Assembly: GCA_003255025.1 (NCBI GenBank)
Contig: QANY01005384.1
Span: 186,001 to 250,000 of the forward strand
Direction of reading: 5' to 3'
DNA from: Datisca glomerata
Taxonomy: Eukaryota > Streptophyta > Magnoliopsida > Cucurbitales > Datiscaceae
DNA: 64,000 nucleotides
Part shown: positions 44,100-54,544 of the stretch, in pieces
How positions within the stretch are numbered: the stretch's first letter is position 1
Layout: each line of letters opens with the position of its first letter
The notes under the pieces: model-generated
Told to the model about the DNA's origin: nothing
Database searches by the model: none
Seen by the model: only the letters and a program-made list of their open reading frames with translations
Position numbers and translations under genes: made by a program

Positions 44100-44860
44100 A
44101 CACTCTCAACAATCTCGAATGCGAACAAAATTACTTGTGAAAATTACGTGGATTGAAAATGTAATCTTGATATCATACTGACGGTAGAAAAGTACAAGTT
44201 CATGCTCACCACCCTTTGTCCCCTTAAGGCTATTACTGAAACGACCTAAGAGAAAAATGATGTTTATACTGCTTGGCTGTGTTCTGATGAGATCGTCAGG
44301 TGTTACATCTTGGCTTATGTTATCAATGTGTTGCAACAATACATCAAAACATGGAAATCACCGCTGATATGTTGTTGAACATCATCGAAATATTTGGGGA
44401 TCAAGGTCTTCAAGCAAAATAGATTGCTGCGTGAAACTTCGTGAAATACCGAATGAAACCTGAAACTCCTCTCAAAGAATATATGATGTTGGTCATTAGT
44501 TATCTGAATGAGATGAAGATTATGGGAGCATAGGTAGATGGTGAGACTCAATTTGATATGATCCTCGAGACCCTGCCATAAATTTTTGAGAATTTCAAAC
44601 TTAATTATTCGATGACTAAGTTGAGGTACTCACTTCCGGAACTTATGAAAGAGTCGCAAAGCTACTGAGACCCTTAAAGGACAAGAGGAAGACTCAGGAG
44701 GTAAACTTTACTGAAAGCAAGCCTTACACCTCTAGCGCCAAAAAGAAACACAAGAGAGGTCTAAAGAAATCTAAGAAGCATAACTCGAAAGCAGAAGGCT
44801 TGACAAGGGCGAGTTCAGCTTCCGTTGGGGGAATGGAACACTAGTATCGGCTGTATCAGT
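44100..44860 (+). pseudogene. Copia 3 gag, broken
   Basis: The + reading near 44094-44340 gives STISNANKITCENYVD, then LDIILTVEKYKFMLTTLCP and EIVRCYILAYVINVLQQ, the N-terminal blocks of a UBN2-type gag. Stops and shifts follow. A Lys/Arg-rich stretch near 44700-44790 is what remains of its basic tail. Minus-strand frames of 77-78 codons over the same bases (44106-44551) are shadows. Confidence 0.6.
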
Positions 44861-45129
44861 TGAAACTATTAAATTTTCATTTGATAACAGTTTAATGATT
44901 TTACGTTATGTTTAATATATCCCAGTTTTCGGGAAGAACCTTATTCAGTAGCTAGTTTAATTGAGCAATGATTCAATTTGAACTTCATTGATAAAGATAT
45001 TGATATTTTTAGAAATGACTGCTTAACTACTACTACATGTTTGATAAATAAACTATTTTACATAAAACTAGTAGTTCCAATGATATGTGACACTAAGGTG
45101 AATGCTGATTCACAAAGGGATGTAAAAGG

Positions 45130-45840
45130 TTGAAGTCTGACTCAACCGATCTAACCAATTTGTGGCACTTACGCCTTGGGCATATTAGCCTAGACATGGT
45201 TAAAAGACTAGCGAAAGATGGTCCTTTGCAAATTTTAAGTGTGGGATCACTACCCATATGTGAATTCAGTATAGAAGATAAAATGACCAAGAGACCTTTT
45301 TTAGCAAAGGGTGAAAGAGCCACTCAATGCCTTAAACTCGTACATAGTGATGTATGTGGGCCATTGAACATCCAAGCAAGATGAAGTTATGAATACTTCA
45401 TAACCTTCATTGATGACTACTCACGTTTTGGTCATGTTTATCTAATGCGCCAAAAGTCTAAAACCTTTGAAAAGTTCAAAGTGTATAAGGCTTTGGTTAA
45501 GAAGCAATTAGGGAAACAAAACAAAACACTAGTATCCGATCATGGTGGAAAGTATTTGCGAGGAGAGTTTAAAGACTTTCTTAAGGAAGAAGGTATTATT
45601 TGTCAGCTTACAATATCTGGCATTCCATAATGGAATGGTGTATCAGAGAGAAGGAATTGAACTGCGATGGATATGGTTAGATCCATGATGAGTTACTCAT
45701 CCCTCTCAGATTAATTCTAGGAATATGCCTTAGAAACAGTAGCATACATTTTGAACTAAAATTTGTCAAAGACGGTGCGTGGCACGCCATATGGAACATG
45801 GAATGGATGAAAGTCATCCGTTAACAACTTTAGAATAAGG
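45130..45840 (+). pseudogene. Copia 3 GAG-pre-integrase and integrase, broken
   Basis: The 45130-45384 frame reads LWHLRLGHISLDMVKRLA and CEFSIEDKMTKRPF, the HHCC domain with the second Cys of its CxxC pair replaced by Ser. A stop near 45382 interrupts before FITFIDDYSRFGHVYLM. The 45445-45630 frame carries the core with LVSDHGGKYLRGEF, including the second catalytic Asp. The third catalytic residue region is in a decayed frame. Confidence 0.75.
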
Positions 45841-46960
45841 GGGTGCCCAGCACATGTTCTAAAACAGAAGAAAGGCAAGTTGGCTAGTCGATCAGAATTA
45901 GACGTGTTTGTAGGATATCCCAAAAGATCGAAGGGGTATGCCTTTTATAGTCTGACTCACAAGAAAATATTCGTTAGCATGAATGCACATTTTTTTGAAG
46001 AAGACTATACAAGAAGTGTGAAGCCGAGAAGCACTTATGCTATAGGAAGTATTGAATGGAAGGACAGCGACTCCCCAACCAGGAACTGTTCTTGATTCAA
46101 TAATGGAAGAACCACAACTTGGGCTAGAGCCTATGGAGCCTCGACGTAGTGAGGGGGTTCTGGGACAGCCTGACAGGAACATGCCTTATGGAGATGCCTT
46201 AACATGAGTCTTAGATAAGGATCATGATGAACTTGTTTCCTACTCACAGGACATGGCTAGTCCTGAAGCAAACCTATGAAAATAAGCCATGGACGTTGAG
46301 ATACATTCAATATACTCGAAGAGAGTCTAGAAACTTGTAGATCCTATTGAAAGGGTAAAACCTATAGGGTGTAAATGGATCTATAAGAAAAAGAGAGGTC
46401 CAGATGGGAATGTGGAGACATTCAAAGCTAGGCTAGTAGCCAATGGCTACACCTAAAAGGAAGGTATAGACTATGAGGAGACCTTCTCGTCAGCAGCCAT
46501 GGTTAACTTCAACCGAATCCTCCTGTACATTGGTGTTGCCCTTTATTATGAAATCTGGTAGATGGACGCCAAGACTGGTTTTCTGAATGGAAAGCTTGAA
46601 GAGCACATTTATATGGCTCAACCAGATTGGTTCATGGAGAAAGGCCAAGAGGGTAAAGTTTGCGAACTCCTGAAGTCCATTTATGAACTTGAGCAAGCGT
46701 CCCGATCATAAAATATCATATTTGATGAAACTATTAAGAACTTTAGTTTTAAAAAATTAGTGGATGAACCCTTTGTGTATAAGCTTATACATGAATGGAA
46801 GGTGATTTTTCTAGTCTTATACGTGGACGATATTCTACTCATTCAGAATGATGTAGAAAAACTATATAATTTCAAGATTTGGCTTGCAAAACAATTTGAT
46901 AAAAGGATCTTGGAGAAGCTAACTTTGTGTTAGGTATTCAGATCTTTCGAGATCGGAAGA
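45841..46960 (+). pseudogene. Copia 3 integrase tail and reverse transcriptase, broken
   Basis: 45880-46095 reads SELDVFVGYPKRSKGYAFYS and NAHFFEEDY, the integrase tail block. The reverse transcriptase follows with IGCKWIYKKK-type, then DY.ETFS-type blocks, and YVDDILLIQNDVE with catalytic codons at 46820-46831. Single stops at the DVKT.FLNG block and elsewhere break it. Confidence 0.75.
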
Positions 46961-46968
46961 ACAAATAA

Positions 46969-47715
46969 TTGACACTGTCTCAAACATCTTATATTTATAA
47001 GGTGATGGATCGCTTCAGTATGCAAGACTCAAAGAAGGGATATTCTCCCCTAAGGCATGGAGTCAGCCTTACCAAGGAGCAGTCTCCCAAGACATCTCAA
47101 GAAGATGAGGAAGGCATGAGAAAGATCCACTATGCCTCAGCCGTAGGAAGTCTCATGTATGCGATGCTTTGCACTAGGCCATACATTTGTTATGTCGTGG
47201 GCATGGTGAGTCATTTCCAATCTAATCATAGAATTGAGCATTGGAATTTCATCAAACATATCCTTAAGTATCTTAAGAGAACGAGGAAATGCATGATTGT
47301 GTATTCAGGTACTAACCTTAATATGACGAGGTATACTGATTCTGACTTCCAAGCAGATAAGAATTCTAAGAGGTCCACTTCAGAATCGTTGTTCAACCTC
47401 AACGGTGGAACAGTTGTATAGAGATGTATCAAGCAATCTTGCATTGCTGATTCTATCATGGAAGCTGAATATGTGGCAGGTTGTAAAGCTGTAAAGGAGG
47501 CTGTATGGCTTCAAAAGTTTTTGAAGACTCCGGAAGTTGTTCGTGGAGCTGGCAGGCCCATGAAATTTTATTGTGATAACAATGAGGCTGTAGCGAATTT
47601 GAATGAACCAATGAGCCACAGAGATATAAACATATAGAGCGAAAGTATCACATGATAAAAGATATTGTTCAGTGTGGAGATGTTGTAGTAACAACACATA
47701 GACGGTCAGCAATCT
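46969..47715 (+). pseudogene. Copia 3 RNase H, broken
   Basis: 46969-47421 (150 codons) reads YKVMDRFSMQDSKKGYSPL, then SAVGSLMYAMLCTRPYICY and YTDSDFQADKNSKRSTS, the connection and N-terminal RNase H blocks. It continues after a stop with CIADSIMEAEYVA and VKEAVWLQKFL in the same frame, ending in a decayed HIER(K)Y(H)MI block near 47650. Confidence 0.8.
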
Positions 47716-47819
47716 GACAGATCCATTCACGAAGACTTTAAGCAATAAAGTCTTTGATGTCATGTGGAGGGCATGGGGATACGAGATTGTGCATGCCTAC
47801 TTTAGTCCAAGTGAGAGAA

Positions 47820-48680
47820 TGTTGGAATTATGTCCATAAAGTATGGTGTAAAAACTATTTATGAGTATTTAATTATTTCTCAGACACTTTGTATTTATGA
47901 GTTTAATGAATGGATGAAATTTTTTATACTAATTAAAGTGTGTTTATAATTTTCTCAAGTCTTCAAACAATTGTAACCGTAAGAAGAGTAAAGACAGGGG
48001 GTCTTGCACACAAACTCTTCTGAAATAGTTCAGAACGTTATTCGCAGTCTTAGGATCGACTGGAAAATCAAGTCTGATTATGACTGTTAGATTGAACCAA
48101 AGGATGTCGGTCTTGGGGCATATGAATGGAGACTCGAATAGTTGACCTAGACATGTTATGAAACATGTAGAATAGACCAGTAACAAATTAGTTTGGAGCA
48201 AATCCATTTATCTAGCTTTAGATCTGATTGTTACACTATAAGGGTATTTTTGTAATTATCTTAATCCTGAGGTGAAATATGAAACTTGACCTAGTTAGTT
48301 CGATCTTTAATATGGCAAAAGAGTGAGTTTGAATCGCCGAACAATACTTCGACTGTTGGGATCGTGATTCAACTTTGTTGGAGTTGCGTGGTTCACAAAA
48401 AAGGAAATTCGTGGTTAGATTGCAAAATCCAACAACATCACCATATGTTTTATCGAAGGGTGTGTGAATAAATTTACCTGGCTATGTACTCGATAAAATG
48501 AATCATTGAATAAGAAATTGTGAGTTTTACGAGATAATTCACTATTATGTCTTTCTTATTCACAGTCAATAAATGAGTTAAGAAAATAATTACAAGAGTG
48601 GTAAAAAGGTAACTTTACATCTCGCTCTTGTTATTGCTATTCATGAAGGGTAATATGTTAAAATAATATGTGCACCGTAA
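47820..48680 (+). repeat. Copia 3, LTR 2, 3'-truncated
   Basis: Begins TGTTGGAATTATGTCC and follows LTR 1 and LTR 3 to ATGTGCACCGTAAA at about 48680. There it jumps to GGGGGTGCCCAGCACATG, which equals internal position 45836 of the first unit. The deletion removed the LTR 3' half, primer site, gag and most of integrase. Confidence 0.8.
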
Positions 48681-49640
48681 AGGGGGTGCCCAGCACATGT
48701 TGTAAAACAAAAGAAAGGCAAGTTGGCTAGTCGATCAGAATTATACATGTTTGTAGGATATCCCAAAGGATCGAAGGAGTATGTCTTTTATAGTCCGACT
48801 CATAAGAAAACATTTGTTAGCATGAATGCACGTTTTCTTGAAGAATACTATATAAGAAGTGTGAAGCTGAGAAGCACTTATGCTAGAGGAAGTATTGAGT
48901 GGAAGGACACTGACTCCCCAATCAGGAACGGTTCCTAATTCAATAATGGAAGAACCACAACTTGGGCTAGAGCCTATGGAGCCTCGACGTAGTGAGGGGG
49001 TTCTGGGACAGCCTGACAGGAACATGCCTTATGGAGATGCCTTAACATGAGTCTCAGATAAGGATCATGATGAACTTGTTTCCTACTCACAAGACATGGC
49101 TAGTCCTGAAGCGAACCTATGAAAATAAGACATGGACGTTGAGATACATTCGATGTACTCGAAGAGAGTCTGGAAACTTATAGATCCTCTTGAAGGGGTA
49201 AAACCTATAGGGTGTAAATGGATCTATAAGAAAAAGAGAGGTATAGATGGGAATCTGGAGACATTCAAAGCTAGTCTAGTAGCCAATGGTTACACCCAAA
49301 AGGAAGGTATAGACTATGAGGAGACCTTCTCGTCAACAGCCATGGTTAACTCCAACCGAATCCTCATGTTCATTGGTGTTGCCCTCGATTATGAAATCTG
49401 GTAGATGGACGTCAAGACTGGTTTGCTGAATGGCAAGCTTGATGAGCACATTTATATGGCTCAACCAGATTGGTTCATGGAGAAAGGCCAATAGGGTAAG
49501 GTTTGTGAACTGCTGAAGTCCATTTATGAACTTCAGCAAGCGTCCCGATCGTAAAATATCATATTTGATGAAACTATTAAGAACTTTAGTTTTGAATAGT
49601 TAATGGATGAACTTTGTGTATAAGGTTATACATGAATGGA
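48681..49640 (+). pseudogene. Copia 3 second unit: integrase tail and reverse transcriptase 5' part
   Basis: Nearly the same sequence as 45838-46800. 48723-48938 reads SELYMFVGYPKGSKEY; 49132-49404 (90 codons) reads PIGCKWIYKKKRGIDGNLE, then YTQKEGIDYEETFSSTA. A stop at the VKTG.LNGKL block and a shift near 49590 disable it. The reading stops at about 49640, where the telomere-like insert starts, a few codons before YVDD. Confidence 0.8.
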
Positions 49641-50160
49641 AGGTGATTCGTGGTTCCACCCATGTCAAAAGCTATGCCCTACGGAAGTTGACAAGCACAT
49701 GCCAGGATCCGTCTGTTATAGTAATTCTAGAGCTGCACAGTTCGTGTTTTTTGGACTCTAAACTAGGTTGTGGTGGGTAAACTCTATCGTACCCATAAGT
49801 CACTAAATAAGTTTTGATTTGATAACTTATGGGCCAGATGGTTCCACATATATAAAAAGTTATGCCTTACGAAAGTTGACATGCACGTGGCACGATCCGT
49901 CAGTTAAAGTAATTCTAAAGCTGCACAGTTCGTATTTTTTGGACTTGAAACTAGGCTATGGCGGCAAAACCATGTCACACCTGTAGGTCTCTGAATAATC
50001 TTTGCCACGATCTGTCTGTTACACTAATTCTAAAGATGCACAGTCCTTGTTTTTTGGACTTGAAACTGGGCCGTGACGGATAAACCTTATCGTACCTATA
50101 GGTCTCTAAATAAGCTTCGATTTGATAACTTACGGGCCACATGGTTCCTCCCTTGTCAAT
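49641..50160 (+). repeat. 188-bp tandem repeat (possible subtelomere-type satellite), about 2.7 units
   Basis: TGGTTCCAC starts units at 49651 and 49839. AATTCTA(G/A)AG with TGCACAGT recurs at 49723, 49911 and 50026, so the third unit has lost 73 bases. A fourth unit begins at 50142 and runs into telomere-like repeats. Conserved blocks are AAGTTGACA.GCAC, TTTTTTGGACT and ATTTGATAACTTA(T/C)GGGCCA. No coding potential is seen. It is not part of Copia. Confidence 0.85.
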
Positions 50161-50490
50161 TTAGTGTTTTGGGTTTTAGGGTTTTAGGGTTTAGCGTTTA
50201 GGATTTGAGGGTTTAGGGTTTTAGGGTTTGGAGTTTAGGGTTTTTGGGGTTTAGGTTTGGTGTTTTGTAGGGTTTAAAGTTTAAGTTTTAAGGTTTAGGG
50301 TTTTAGGGTTTAAGATTTATGATTTAATGTTTAGGGTTTTTAGGGTTTTAGGGTTTATGGTTCTGGGCTTAGGGTTTTAGATTTTAGGTTTTAGGATTTT
50401 AGATTTTAGGGTTTAGGGTTAGGCTTGTTTCGGGTTAGAGGTTTAGTGTTTTAATGTTTATGGTCTTGGGAGTTGGCTTTAGGGTTTAAC
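50161..50490 (+). repeat. Degenerate interstitial telomere-like repeat array
   Basis: About 330 bp made mostly of TTTAGGG, TTTTAGGG and GGTTTAGGGTTTT-like units in one orientation, with scattered TTAAG, TTTAT and GGGTTAGG variants. TTTAGGG is the plant telomere repeat. The array directly joins the 188-bp repeat on the left and Copia reverse transcriptase on the right. Confidence 0.85.
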
Positions 50491-51425
50491 GATACATATA
50501 TGCGGATGATATTCTACTCATTCAGAATGATGTAGGAAAACTGTCTAGTTTCAAGATTTGGCTTCAAAGCAATTTGATAAAAGGATCTTGGAGAAGCTGA
50601 CTTCGTGTTAGGTATTCAGATCTTTCGAGATCGGAAGAACAAATAATTGACACTGTCTCAAGCATCTTATATTTATAAGGTGATAGATCGCTTTAGTATG
50701 CAAGACTCAAAGAAGGTATATCCTCCCCTAAGGCATGGAGTCAGCCTCTCCAAGGAGCAGTCTCTCAAGACTCCTCAAGAAGAGGAGGCAGACATGAGAA
50801 AAATTTCCTATGCCTCAGCCGTAGGAAGTCTCATGTATGCGATGCTTTGCACTAGGCCATATATATGTTATGTCGTGGGCATGGTGAGTCATTTACAATC
50901 TAATCATAGAATTGAGCATTGGAATGTCGTCAAACATATCCTTAAGTACTCTTAAGAGAACGAGAAAAGTACATGATTGTGTATTCATGTACTAACCTGA
51001 ATATGACGAGGTATACTGATTCTAACTTCCAAGCAGATAAGAATTCTAAGAGGTCCACTTCAAAATCGTTATTCATCCTCAACGGTGGAACAATTGTATA
51101 GAGATGTATCAAGCAATCTTGCATTGCTGATTCTATCATGGATGCTGAATATGTGGCAGGTTGTAAAGTTGTAAAGGAGGCTGTATGGCTTCAAAAGTTC
51201 TTGAAGACTCTGGAAGTTGTTCATGGAGCTAGCAGGCCCATGAAATTTTATTGTGATAACAATGAGGCTGTAGCGAATTTGAATGAACCAATGAGCCACA
51301 GAGATCCACACACATAGAGCGAAAGTATCACATGATAGAAGATATTGTTCAGTGTGGAGATGTTGTAGTAACACACACATAGACAGTCAGCAATCTGGCA
51401 GATCCATTCACGAAGACTTTAAGCA
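50491..51425 (+). pseudogene. Copia 3 second unit: reverse transcriptase 3' part and RNase H
   Basis: Starts at TATGCGGATGATATTCTACTC, the catalytic box (here YADDILLIQ), and continues as in unit 1. 50647-50955 reads YKVIDRFSMQDSKKVYPPL and SAVGSLMYAMLCTRPYICY. A frameshift near 50950 follows, then HIER-type decay to about 51425. The Val to Ala change in the YVDD box is probably drift. Confidence 0.8.
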
Positions 51426-51500
51426 GTAAAGTCTTTGATGTCATGTGGAGGGCATGGGGATACGAGATTTTACATGCCTACTTTAGTTCAGGTGAGAGAA

Positions 51501-53266
51501 TGTTGGAATTATGTCCATAAAATAGGGTGTAAAAACTATTTATGAGTATTTAATTATTTCTCAGACACTTTGTATTTATGAGTTTAATGAATGAATGAAA
51601 GTTTTTACTAATTAAAATGTGTTTATAATTTACTCAAGTCTTGAAACCATTGTAACCGTAAGAAGAGTAAAGACAAAGCGGTCTTACATACAAACTCTTC
51701 TAAAGTAGTTCAGAACGTTATTCGCAGTCTTAGGATCGACTGGAAAATCAAGTCTGATTATGACTGTTAGATTGAACCAAAGAATTTTGATCTCAGGGCA
51801 TATGAATGGAGACTCTAATGGTTGACCTAGACATGTTATGAAACACGTTGCATAGTCCAGTAACAAATTAGTTTGGAGCAAATCCATTTATCTAGCTTTA
51901 AATCTAATTGTTACACTATAAGGGTATTTTTGTAATTATCTTAACCTGAGGTGAGTATGAAACTTGACCTAGTTAGTTTGATCTTTGATACGCCAAAGGA
52001 GTGAGTTTGAATTTCTAAACAATACTTCGACTGTTGGGATCGTGATTCAACTTTGTTGGAGTTACGTGATTCACAGAAATATAAATTCGTGGTTAGATTG
52101 CAAAATCCAACAATATCACCATATGTTTTATCGATGGGTGTGTGAATAAATTAACCTGGCTATGTACTCGATAAAATGAATCATTTAATAAGAAATTGTG
52201 AGTTTTACGAGACAATTCACTATTATGTCTTTTTTATTCACAGTCAATAAATAAGTTAAGAAATAATTACATGAGTGGTAAAATGGTAATTTTACATCTC
52301 CTTTGTTATTGATATTCATGAAAGGTAACATGTTAAAATATTATGTGGACCGTAAAATAAAAGAGCTTATTTACACCAACAGAAAATGTAGCGCAGATGA
52401 ATTCAGCATTGAACCTATAGTGAAATCGTATTATGTCAAGATTAAATAGGTCAAAAATTTATAGAGCTAATTATACCAGGTATTTGAGTTATATAACTTT
52501 ATTCATGTGGTTACATTTAGTCTTAGTAGTAGCTCATGTGGCCAGGAATAGAAGAAACAAACATCAGTTAGACCAAAATATGTTTTGGGCCAATGTATAT
52601 TTCCTAAACCCAGAGTGATGGGTGTTGTCACTTAATTAGTTAAGAGAAATTAATTAATTTAGACACAACATTGACTCTAGGGAAATGTGAAAATTTTCAG
52701 CAATGGCTAATAATATAGGGGTGATTTTTTTTTTGCAATTTTGCATATAAGGGTATATGTGTAAATTTCATAAATTATTATATAAGAGATGACATTAGGG
52801 TAGCCTTCGTAAGTGTATTGACACAACTCTAATCACACAGCAGAAAAAAGTTTCTCTCTCCTCCTACTGTTGCCGCTGAATTCATAGAGGAAGAAAATAA
52901 ATTTTCCTTTCTCAATTGTTTTGAGAGCCTACACTCAGTTCCTAAAAACATCATCTATAGATATACTTCTGAATTCAATGAGTGGTTGTTGACGCGGAGA
53001 CTAATTAAAATTCTTAGATTTGTAGATTGAAGAACGAGAAGCATTTAATAAAGATTCCACCAATTCAGAAACTCTCCGTTACAATGAAAATGTATAAATT
53101 ATTTCTACCTCCTTCTAAATATGTCAAATCTGAATATGCATGATCTGTAGTTTGGTTTAAATGTTTAATACAATTAAAATATTTCAGAAAGATTTTTTTT
53201 TATTCCACCCGCGAACAATTCGTGATTCAAAGATATTTTCTTTAAATTTTGAAACCCGATCCAAAA
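51501..53266 (+). repeat. Copia 3, LTR 3
   Basis: 1766 bp, TGTTGG to CCAAAA. Flanking 5-mers at the outer edges of the tandem (GGGGT before 40511, TGGGA after 53266) do not match exactly, though both sides are GTGGG-like. Confidence 0.8.
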
Positions 53267-54320
53267 TGGGATCCATCTCCAATACCTTTGATCGCCCGAT
53301 GACTTCTTCAACTGTCTTTTCTTTAGTGTATGGTGTGGCATCCTTAGTGATAGGCTCATTCAGTAAAGCACACATGCGTTCTTGTAACATCATAATGAGC
53401 TAAATTCAAGGTAATTATATTTATCAATCATAAAGTATTGAAAACGTATCCAGCAAAATCTAATTCAATGTTGATAACCCCTCCCCCCCAAAAAAAAAAA
53501 TTTAAAACTAGCACTATTATCTTTAGATAAGGAGCATCAATCAGAAAGTATTCAAAAATCATCTAGCGCGTTCATATACAAAGTGATACGCACCCCACCC
53601 CCCACCCCCCGACACCCACACACACTAAAACTAACAATATTAGTAGTCAATGAGCATAAATCAGAAAGTATTTAAAAAAAACCTAGCACGCTCAAATATA
53701 AAGTGATAACCCTTCACCCCCCCACACATTGAAACTAACACTATTATCTTAGACAATGAGTATCAATAAGAAAGTATTCAAAAAATATCTAACATATTTT
53801 GATACAAAGTGATATCCCCCACACATAAACTAACACTATTAACTTAGACAATGAGCATCAATAAGAAAGTATTCAAAAAGAACCTAGCACGTTCAAATAC
53901 AAAGTGATAATCCCCCTTACACATACATTGAAACTAACACTATTATCTTAAATAATGAGTATCAATCAGAAAGTATTCAAAATGAATCTAGCACGCTCAA
54001 ATACAAAGTAAAAACCTCTCCCCCCATACACACACATTGAAAATAACACTATTATCTTTGACAATGAGCATCAATCAGAAAGTATTAAAAAATAGCTAAC
54101 AAAATTTGATACAAAGTGATACCCCCCCCACACACACAAAAAAAAATATTACCTAAGACAATGAGCATCAATAAGAAAGTAATCAAAAAAACATTTTAGA
54201 AGGATTACTCACATATCTTTTTTGAGCCGTATCATTCTGCCAACCTTTTTTAACACTGAAATGCGTGATGTAAAATATTTCAATTCTAGTAGGTGCTACC
54301 CCAGTTGAAGTTTCCTATCC
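53184..54320 (-). pseudogene. CACTA ORF, upstream pieces with minisatellite intron
   Basis: Minus-strand readings GVAPTRIEIFYITHFSVKKGW near 54305-54225 and MLQERMCALLNEPITK then EEVIGRSKVLEMDPI near 53390-53265 resemble exons of Transposase_24-type CACTA proteins (a P-T-R-.-E-.-F motif followed by a helical part). Between them lies the minisatellite at 53470-54190, presumably intronic. The last piece is cut at 53266 by Copia and should resume at 40510. Splice sites were not pinned down. Confidence 0.4.
53470..54190 (+). repeat. Minisatellite with C-rich tracts, seven units of 95-120 bp
   Basis: The block AGAAAGTATT(C/T) recurs at 53543, 53663, 53769, 53864, 53968, 54077 and 54174, each after ATGAG(C/T)ATCAAT. 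Each unit holds ACTATTATCTTAGACAA, a CAAATACAAAGTGATA block and a variable poly-C / CACACA tract. Unit length varies mainly in that tract. Confidence 0.9.
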
Positions 54321-54544
54321 AAAATGTAACAAAAGTTGAGTCGTTAATTATTATATACTAAACATTATTAAGAGTACTAAAATAATATTTTGATTCATCT
54401 CACAAAATCGATGATAAAAAAATATACATTCCCTCCATCATGATTGTATGGAAGGTTTTGACAGTTTTGAGCATTGGTTTTTTAGCTTGCCTATAATAAA
54501 TGAGCTTTATGATTGAAATAATTAGTCAAACGCTCAAACTGAAA
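54321..54544. other. Unassigned spacer
   Basis: Nothing recognised; probably the rest of the CACTA remnant. Confidence 0.4.

Larger units (their letters stand above)
40511..53266 (+). mobile_element. Copia 3 tandem: LTR-internal-LTR-internal-LTR
   Basis: Three LTRs of one family start TGTTGGAATTATG at 40511, 47820 and 51501. The first internal region (42321-47819) has gag, integrase, reverse transcriptase and RNase H in Copia order. The second (48681-51500) lacks everything before the integrase C-terminal block. LTR 2 is cut at about 48680. Such a head-to-tail tandem sharing a middle LTR arises by unequal recombination or nested insertion followed by deletion. Confidence 0.85.
39733..54320 (-). 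mobile_element. CACTA transposon remnant hosting the Copia tandem
   Basis: The left terminus CACTACAAGAAA at 39733 is a standard plant CACTA end. It is followed by subterminal units such as GGTCGCAAAA / TTTTGCGAC. Minus-strand coding pieces at 40358-40510 and 53184-54320 lie on either side of the Copia tandem (40511-53266) and appear to belong to one interrupted gene. The right terminus was not found; sequence turns into LTR A at about 54545. Confidence 0.55.

Noticed and set aside
45898..46182. Minus-strand frame repeated at 48741-49025 as a conserved gene
   Set aside because: Both are the reverse strand of the Copia integrase tail, so their conservation follows from the Copia duplication.
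47226..47763. Minus-strand frames repeated at 50942-51380
   Set aside because: They are antisense shadows of Copia RNase H.
50161..50490. A true chromosome end
   Set aside because: The repeats are degenerate, only 330 bp long and flanked on both sides by Copia sequence, so they are interstitial.
53470..54190. CRISPR-like array
   Set aside because: The repeats are long, diverged and joined by C-rich low-complexity tracts, in a plant nuclear context; they are a minisatellite.
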